Shown here piece after piece: positions 34,101 through 39,847 of a DNA stretch of 42,101 nucleotides. Below the pieces are notes generated by a model. The model made no database searches and had not been told where the DNA came from. It saw only the letters and a list, made by a program, of their open reading frames with translations. Each line of letters begins with the position of its first letter. Positions within the stretch are counted from its first letter, which is position 1. The stretch is from assembly GCA_944392515.1 (NCBI GenBank), contig CALXWV010000009.1, forward strand, positions 1 through 42,101, given 5' to 3'. A program made the translations under genes and the position numbers. Origin of the DNA: an uncultured Clostridia bacterium. Lineage in GTDB: Bacteria > Bacillota > Clostridia > TANB77 > CAG-508.

Positions 34101-36774
34101 TACTTCTTATATTGGTGATAGAGAAGGTAACTTTGTATCAGATTTGACAGTAAAAACTGAATCAAGCTTAGGAAATGGAAGAGGAAATACTGATATAGGA
34201 CACGACTATACTACTACTCCTTTATATTTATCAGGAATAGTACAACCTGATAAAAGTGATAGACTTCTTGCAGGTGGAGGAATGACATACATATATTTAA
34301 CATTTAAAGTAAATACACATACTGATGAAAATGGTATGGATAATAGAGTACAAATGGATGTCAATGTACAAACCGGGGAAGAAGGAATAGGAAAACGTAA
34401 TATTGCTGAAATAAATGGATATTCAACATATTATAAGAGTGGATATACAGTTCCAGAATCATTAAATCAAGATAACAGTATTAAAAATAGTGATGTAGGA
34501 GGAAGTATCGGAGGATCTATCGATATTGATTCAACACCTGGAAACTTAAGTTCACAAGACTTAAATAGTGATGGTGACTTAATTATTACAGATAATGAAT
34601 TAACAAATAGAACTGAAGATGATACTGATAAAGCTCCGAATATAAAACTTGTATTCCCTAAAGATGATAGCTACGAAAGAGTTGCAGAAGGCTATGTATA
34701 TGAAGATGAAAGAAATACAGAGTCAGATAAAGCAATGGTTGGAAATGGCGTATATGATGATAATGATACACTAATTGACGGTGTTACAGTTCAATTAGTT
34801 GAGCTTGTACAAGAAGTAGATGTAAACGGTATTCCAACAGGAAATTATTTAGGCGAATATGTATGGAATGCTATTAAATGGAATAATAATACTTGGGAAG
34901 ATGTAAACAGTAATATGAATTCTCAAGGAGGTAGCCTAAGATATTATAGTGGTCAAGGTCAATTTGATAAAACAGTTGCTCCTATTATATCAGGAGCAGG
35001 CATTACAGAAATTTCAGGTTATACATTTGCAGATAATGCAAAAGGTAAATATGCATTTAAAGCAGTACCAGCCGGAGACTATATTATAAGATTTATTTAT
35101 GGAGATACAACTCAAACTGTATTAACAACTACAGATGGAGAAGGAAGTGAAGTAACTTCACTACTTAATGGAGTAAGTGACGAGGCACTTCTAGGAACAT
35201 CAGGACTAAATAGTAAATCATATAATGGACAGGATTATAAGAGTACAACTTATCAAGCCGGTGTGGAACAAAAGGGATCATCATATAATGGTATAAATGC
35301 ATATGTTGACTACGATAAGCAAAATTATGAATTAGCAAATGATGTAATACCAAGTTATGGATATAATACAAACGGAACTAATAAAGAAGTTAATTACTAT
35401 TATGATATAGCAAAGAGCGAAGAAAAAAATGCTATTTCAGATGCTAAAGATGTTGGAAATATAAGAACAAGTGTTAATAATTATTCAAGGGGATTGACTA
35501 ACATAGACAAAGAAAATGAACAAACTTTAGTAAATGGTAGAGCAGAAGTACTTGCATCAGCATTAAAAGTTGGAAGCTCAAAAACTCAACAAGAACAAAT
35601 TGCAATGTTAAAAGAGTTAATGGCAAATACAGCTATGGTTGCTCAAACCGGTGTTATAAATACAGAAGTTGAACATAATACAAAACATACTGATTACCAA
35701 GAAGATGACAAGTCTACTAACTATTTATTAAAAGATATAGACTTAGGATTATCTGAAAGACCAGTAGCACAATTAAAAATGAACAAAGAAGTATCAAATG
35801 TTAGAATTACACTTCAAAATGGAACAATATTATTTGATACTAATAGACCTGTAACTAATATGCCATTTGCAGATCATGCTGGTCATGAAGTAACATATGA
35901 CTATAAAGGTACAGCTTATAGATTAAAAGAAGTAAAGATTGCAAATAATAGCACAAGTATGCCAGAACTAATTACAACATATATGGATGAAGAGCTTATG
36001 TATGGTGCTAGAATAGAAGTAGATTATACATTTACTGTAACTAATGTTGGGGAAGTAGACTACTTAGATAATCAATTCTATTATACAGGTGTAACAAATA
36101 ATACAGGAGCAGAAAATATATCTACAACATCTGCTAATACAGTAGTAGATTATATTACAAACAATATACAATTCTTACCAACAAATTCTAAGAATACTAC
36201 ATGGTCTATAAGAACTGTAGATGAATTAACAAAAACTCCAAATACAGATATTGTAGGTAATAGACAAGAATTAATTAACAATAAATACTATGATACATTA
36301 AGTACTTATAACAATATTGTAACAAATAAATCTTTAGGAGATACAGCATTATATCCAGAAGCTGCAAAAATAGATGGTGCACAAAGTTCAGCTCAAACTA
36401 CTATGATGTTATCTACAACATTGGTACCAGATTCTGGGGAAGATACAATGGTATACAATAACTTATGTGAAATTGTTCAAACATCTAATACACAAGGTAG
36501 AAGATTAAAATATTCAATACCTGGTAACCAACCTATGGCAAATCAAAAATCTGGATCTGAAGTATCTTTAGATGAAAATAATGAAATCTATACTAAAGTA
36601 GATTTAGTAACACCTACAGAAATAGATGCAGATAGTGCTCAAAAAATATTAATTCTTCCACCAACAGGTGCAAGCAGAAACTATACATTATGGATAATTG
36701 TTGGAATAGTAGCATTAGTAATAATTGCAGGAGGAGTAGTGTTAATAAGAAAATATTTTAAGAAAAATAAATAA
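31198..36774 (+). CDS. Giant sortase-anchored adhesin with probable thioester domain and SdrD/DUF11 modules
   Basis: The 1858-residue protein has a signal peptide (1-31). Its N-terminal domain carries Cys59 in GEYYCADH and Gln126 in FQSVVW, which fits the Cys-Gln internal thioester of Gram-positive adhesin thioester (TQXA-type) domains. A Pro-rich linker lies at about 533-551. SdrD/Cna-B-like domains follow at about 564-656 (LGGKVWVDVGATKESS, DSNGMYHFDELNALEKY) and about 1160-1330 (AEGYVYEDERNTESD), each followed by a GLxER-type or GINERD junction and DUF11-like modules. The end is the sortase signal LPPTG, a membrane helix and RKYFKKNK. AGGAGGTG precedes the ATG. It is probably covalently attached to peptidoglycan and may bind host or matrix amines. 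No sortase gene is in the window. Confidence 0.85.
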   Translation: MIKEKKIIKKLLISLIIIFALMTIKSISSNAFTMGTLDINGGTGITSYPETYLFGEYYCADHSLHLARTEDGTKNTSPIVHYNRNYAAYYNEEITYSYNATYNVEQSIAAGHLAYMAGAGSNAQFQSVVWTSGMWANKPGYVNNLSKYTGSNNAGGIINERAQAWANFYYNILQVSGMKLIIDTQPTSEDDLRVYVDQNNRTYTEGPYMINIVDSSGNILTNTATEHYNGGTLGNLVYNEILGQNAGCGYFQFCKMSNSNAVVTYTDNNTETFSDITILDAGGNVIEFPKFGEVFYIRINVPSGNTNTISQIVPHFELKYYTKLTGTSQMYKASTLVYELNLDKACEYTDATFNTAQDNDRLTTFYTNKTIYDLANMGVKTEEQLRQYLISLVLKGPYVSGMYSLPGFTALFQDTIDGETKNFNDVDEYYDYVKSVYQQGEINSIRKEPVSPPATGDVWRYNGQNYNSYPDAENAAKIKGANDAQNHCDNFVKSNKWIFSWKNHLPIVVEMGSQVAGVVQPVIIVNASLPTGDLGTPEPTPVPPGEIEISPNVGLTSFDLITTDCTVELGGKVWVDVGATKESSLNGRLNTGGADTGDHMYGGMLVDLHLGDKDGKIIESTTTDSNGMYHFDELNALEKYTVVFTFNGQLYQQTYYKDDLSGGFSNAQEINRSEFNDRFDKIDSYPNNYNYNGWHIAYGKDVKLKDDGGNYISNGDGALTYIDAWNQFVNYAMNDKSYESAYNDLSNWLSSRGVGSTDRNGVIQFIKDCMISANTRKYPVYDQFVIENIENPATQPETETAAGQTWNSLYITKSDQSRNVDFGINERDTADLAIQKDVYKATVRVNGKTQTYMYNKKDADIDDDGNWNITVRQEDVLYNGKYRYNREIRKSEYLYDGTIYNVGENASARDLQVYVTYRIVVRNQSQTYDTVVNEIVDYFDSSEYTFDGVLNGNTYTPNSYTDFENSNVTSYIGDREGNFVSDLTVKTESSLGNGRGNTDIGHDYTTTPLYLSGIVQPDKSDRLLAGGGMTYIYLTFKVNTHTDENGMDNRVQMDVNVQTGEEGIGKRNIAEINGYSTYYKSGYTVPESLNQDNSIKNSDVGGSIGGSIDIDSTPGNLSSQDLNSDGDLIITDNELTNRTEDDTDKAPNIKLVFPKDDSYERVAEGYVYEDERNTESDKAMVGNGVYDDNDTLIDGVTVQLVELVQEVDVNGIPTGNYLGEYVWNAIKWNNNTWEDVNSNMNSQGGSLRYYSGQGQFDKTVAPIISGAGITEISGYTFADNAKGKYAFKAVPAGDYIIRFIYGDTTQTVLTTTDGEGSEVTSLLNGVSDEALLGTSGLNSKSYNGQDYKSTTYQAGVEQKGSSYNGINAYVDYDKQNYELANDVIPSYGYNTNGTNKEVNYYYDIAKSEEKNAISDAKDVGNIRTSVNNYSRGLTNIDKENEQTLVNGRAEVLASALKVGSSKTQQEQIAMLKELMANTAMVAQTGVINTEVEHNTKHTDYQEDDKSTNYLLKDIDLGLSERPVAQLKMNKEVSNVRITLQNGTILFDTNRPVTNMPFADHAGHEVTYDYKGTAYRLKEVKIANNSTSMPELITTYMDEELMYGARIEVDYTFTVTNVGEVDYLDNQFYYTGVTNNTGAENISTTSANTVVDYITNNIQFLPTNSKNTTWSIRTVDELTKTPNTDIVGNRQELINNKYYDTLSTYNNIVTNKSLGDTALYPEAAKIDGAQSSAQTTMMLSTTLVPDSGEDTMVYNNLCEIVQTSNTQGRRLKYSIPGNQPMANQKSGSEVSLDENNEIYTKVDLVTPTEIDADSAQKILILPPTGASRNYTLWIIVGIVALVIIAGGVVLIRKYFKKNK

Positions 36775-36832
36775 TACTAAAAAATAAATCTTTCTTAAAC
36801 ATAAAATTCATATTAATAAATAATTACAGTTA

Positions 36833-36882
36833 AAAATGAATCCGAATTATTAGAAAAAACTAATAAAGAGGATTCATTTTTT
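36833..36882 (+). terminator. Rho-independent terminator of the surface-protein operon
   Basis: AAAATGAATCC (36833-36843) pairs with GGATTCATTTT (36870-36880), with an inner TTATTAG/CTAATAA stem and a run of T. It lies about 60 bp after the stop codon. Confidence 0.9.
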
Positions 36883-36910
36883 ATATATAAATAAATTAAT
36901 CTAAATAAAA

Positions 36911-36969
36911 ATACAAAATTTTTTATTTATAATGCTAAAAATGAACAATATTCATTTAAAATATTGTAT
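36911..36969. repeat. Long imperfect palindrome upstream of spoIIE
   Basis: ATACAAAATTTT (36911-36922) pairs with AAAATATTGTAT (36958-36969) with one mismatch. Inside, AAATGAA (36939-36945) pairs with TTCATTT (36951-36957). An alternative pairing of CAATATT (36946-36952) with AATATTG (36960-36966) would exclude the inner stem. The palindrome ends about 80 bp before the spoIIE promoter. Confidence 0.45.
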
Positions 36970-37047
36970 TTTTGAGGATTTTAAGATAAAATAAGTAAAA
37001 AATATATCACAATTTGTAAAATACTTTTTTAATTTACATTACCAATT

Positions 37048-37080
37048 TTGACAAAAAAATATATGGACAAGTATTAAAAT
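37048..37080 (+). promoter_or_regulatory. Spo0A-type sigma-A promoter of spoIIE with 21-bp spacer
   Basis: TTGACA (37048-37053) and TAAAAT (37075-37080) are separated by 21 bases. This is too long for ordinary sigma-A promoters but typical of Spo0A-activated spoIIE and spoIIG promoters in Bacillus. The minus-strand sequence TTGTCAAA (37054-37047) matches the Spo0A box TTGTCGAA at 7 of 8 bases and overlaps the -35. A weaker TTGTCCAT follows at 37070-37063. Confidence 0.6.
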
Positions 37081-37112
37081 ATGTGTAAATTAAAAAGTAA
37101 GAGGTGTGAAGG

Positions 37113-39584
37113 ATGTTACAAAATATTTCAAGGGAATTAGGTTATGAAGAAAGCTCTTTAAATAGAGAAAGTAAAAGAGAAATTTATGAAGTTAGTAAAA
37201 AAATATTTACTAAGCAAAATATTACAATATATTTATTAACCTTTTTAATATCTATGGTCGGGCTAGGTGAAGATGCTTTAATTGCACCATTTGGTATAGC
37301 ACTTACAGCAGCAAGTATAAGTGCAGGTATGCCACTTGCAATGGTTTATTTATCAAGTATTATAGGTACAACTATTAAATTTGGATTTAATGGCTTACTT
37401 ATCTATGTAGTAGCTTCTTTGATAGTTTTACTACTTTCAATTGTATCTAAACCAAAGAGGGCTTATGATGATACAAATGAAAAGGTTAAACTAGGCTCAA
37501 GACTTGCTTTTTCAGTATTTATAGTTCAATTAATATACATATTATTTACTGGATTTTATTTATATGATTTTTTAACTGCAATAATGATTAGTATAACAAG
37601 TTATATTTTCTATAAAATATTCGTTAATTCAATTTCAGTTATTAAAGAATATGGAATAAAAAAAGTATTTACAGTAGAAGAAGTAATAGGAGCTAGCTTG
37701 CTTATATCAATTGCAGTATCTGCCATAGGAAACTTTAATATATTAGGATTTGGACTAAGAAATATTTTATGTATTTTTATGGTACTATATCTAGGATATA
37801 GAAACGGAATGCTAGTTGGAGCAACAAGCGGAATTACAATAGGTGTTGTACTTAGTATTATTGGTGGAGAAGAACAAGTTATAATTGCAGCTTTTGCAAT
37901 AGCAGGTCTAATAGCAGGACTACTAAATAAATTTGGTAAAATTGGTGTTATAGTTGGATTTATAATAGGTAATATTGCAGTAGCTTATGCAGCAAATGGT
38001 GGAGCTTCTAATATAATAATGTTTCAAGAAATATTAATTGCAGCTGTAGGACTTTTATTTGTACCTAAAATTACTAATATAAATATAGAAGATGTTATAC
38101 CTAATACTAAACTTTTACCAGAAGCATCAGGAACATTAGAAGAAAGTAGTGAAACTTTAGAAAAATTAAATAGTATTTCAAAAACTATTTCAGATATGGC
38201 AAATAATTTTGGAGAAAATGGCAAAATAATTCCTGATGAAACTGAAAATTATGAGAAGAATTTAAATATATTTGAAGATGAGTTATTAAATAGTTTAGAA
38301 GGACTAGAAGGCAATAATTTATATGATGATATATATAATAATGAAGAAAATATAATAGATGATATATTTAAGTATTTGCAAGAAAATGGTGTAATGACAG
38401 ACAATGGCATAATAAGCATATTTGCTAAACACAATACATATTTAACAAGTTCAGAAAATGATCATATAAATCCTAAAGAATTAGATGAAATACGAGATAT
38501 TATAAAGGCAATTAATACAGCATATAGAATAAGCAAGAATAACTTTATATGGCAAAAGAAATTAGATGAAAATAATAAAATGGTATCAAAACAATTAAAA
38601 AATGTATCAAAAGTAATAAACAATATTGCAAATGGAATTAAAGAAAATACTGATGAATATGAAAGTGAAAGAAAAGAGATAGAAGATTTATTAAAAGAAA
38701 AAGGAATAGCAGTTAAAGAAATATCTATAAAAAAAGAAAATACTGGAAGAACTATTGTTAGTGCTTATACTAATTTATGTGATGATGCAGAAGGTAAAAA
38801 TTGCCCTATAAAGCCAATAGATAAGGTATTAAATAAAGTATTTGATGAAAAATTTATGATTCAAGATCAAAAATGTGGAATTAGATTAAATAAAAATACA
38901 TGTTCATATACTTTTGCATCAGAAGATAAATATATAATTCAAACAGGTATAGCCAAAGCAAAAAAAGATGATTCAATTGTTTCAGGAGACAATATTTCAC
39001 AAACAAGACTAGGTGATGGAAAATACATGCTTGCTATAAGCGATGGAATGGGATCTGGAGCTAATGCAAGAAGAAATAGTAAAATAGCAATTAGTATGCT
39101 TGAAAGATTATTTAATACAGGATTTGATAAAGAAACCTCAATAAATTTGATTAATTCAGCTATTATGAATGCAAATAAAGAGGAAATGTATGCAACTTTA
39201 GATATTGAAATATTAGATTTATATGCAGGAAAAATGCAAATATTAAAAAATGGTGCTTGTCCTACATATATTAAGAAAAATAAAAGTGTAAATTTAATAA
39301 AATCTACATCACTTCCAACAGGAATTGTAAGTGATATTAGTGTTGATACATATGATACAGATTTAGCAGATGGAGATATAGTTGTAATATGCAGTGATGG
39401 AATAATAGAATCTAATAAAGAATATGCAAATAAAGAGTTATGGGTAAAATATTTATTAGAAGAAATACAAACAGATTCTCCTGAAAGAATCGCTGATATC
39501 ATATTACATGAAGCTATAGATAATGACTTTGGTAAAGCAAAAGATGATATGACAGTAATAGCTTTTAAAGTAAATAAAAAGTAA
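37113..39584 (+). CDS. spoIIE: Stage II sporulation protein E (PP2C-type phosphatase)
   Basis: SpoIIE dephosphorylates SpoIIAA to activate sigma-F in the forespore and takes part in polar septum formation. The 823-residue protein is close to the Bacillus length of 827. It has about ten transmembrane helices at residues 35-330. A helical regulatory region with Glu/Asn-rich coiled coils follows at about 340-540, then a C-terminal PP2C domain. The PP2C metal residues are visible in AISDGMGSG (Asp644) and CSDGIIES (Asp762). GAGGTG precedes the ATG. It is transcribed alone, with a Spo0A-like promoter and its own terminator. Its presence shows that the organism has the sporulation programme. Confidence 0.95.
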   Translation: MLQNISRELGYEESSLNRESKREIYEVSKKIFTKQNITIYLLTFLISMVGLGEDALIAPFGIALTAASISAGMPLAMVYLSSIIGTTIKFGFNGLLIYVVASLIVLLLSIVSKPKRAYDDTNEKVKLGSRLAFSVFIVQLIYILFTGFYLYDFLTAIMISITSYIFYKIFVNSISVIKEYGIKKVFTVEEVIGASLLISIAVSAIGNFNILGFGLRNILCIFMVLYLGYRNGMLVGATSGITIGVVLSIIGGEEQVIIAAFAIAGLIAGLLNKFGKIGVIVGFIIGNIAVAYAANGGASNIIMFQEILIAAVGLLFVPKITNINIEDVIPNTKLLPEASGTLEESSETLEKLNSISKTISDMANNFGENGKIIPDETENYEKNLNIFEDELLNSLEGLEGNNLYDDIYNNEENIIDDIFKYLQENGVMTDNGIISIFAKHNTYLTSSENDHINPKELDEIRDIIKAINTAYRISKNNFIWQKKLDENNKMVSKQLKNVSKVINNIANGIKENTDEYESERKEIEDLLKEKGIAVKEISIKKENTGRTIVSAYTNLCDDAEGKNCPIKPIDKVLNKVFDEKFMIQDQKCGIRLNKNTCSYTFASEDKYIIQTGIAKAKKDDSIVSGDNISQTRLGDGKYMLAISDGMGSGANARRNSKIAISMLERLFNTGFDKETSINLINSAIMNANKEEMYATLDIEILDLYAGKMQILKNGACPTYIKKNKSVNLIKSTSLPTGIVSDISVDTYDTDLADGDIVVICSDGIIESNKEYANKELWVKYLLEEIQTDSPERIADIILHEAIDNDFGKAKDDMTVIAFKVNKK

Positions 39585-39586
39585 TT

Positions 39587-39619
39587 AGAAATAGGTGCTT
39601 TTATAAGCATCTATTTCTT
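39587..39619 (+). terminator. Rho-independent terminator of spoIIE
   Basis: AGAAATAGGTGCTT (39587-39600) pairs with AAGCATCTATTTCT (39605-39618) over 14 positions including one G-T, with a TTAT loop and T-rich end, starting 3 bp after the stop codon. Confidence 0.9.
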
Positions 39620-39719
39620 TGCTAAAAACAAGATACAAAAACAAAAAATATTTACGGAAATAATAAAAAAACAGAAAAAATGTCAAAATTTTAAAAAAAT
39701 TTGTAATATAAATTTAATA

Positions 39720-39847
39720 TTATAAATAGAAATGTTACTTCCGCAGAATTAAAGGCTACAGAACATAAAAGGAAAACTGATTGGTAGCTTGATATGTATA
39801 TATATATATTATAGAATAAATTAAAGTGAAAATTAATAGGGAGTGAT
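39720..39847 (+). promoter_or_regulatory. Leader of the leucine-rich-repeat gene with a small structured element
   Basis: The region 39741-39791 is less A/T-biased than its flanks. GGCTAC (39755-39760) can pair with GTAGC (39785-39789), with CAG/CTG pairing further in. The order CGCAG, AAAGGCTACAG, GGTAGCTTG loosely resembles the second helix of c-di-GMP-I riboswitches, but the first helix and the GCAAA motif are not recognisable. No convincing -35/-10 pair was found. Confidence 0.25.

Noticed and set aside
39701..39726. TTGTAA and TATAAA as a promoter for the LRR gene
   Set aside because: The spacer is only 14 bases, unlike the 17-base spacers of all other promoters here.
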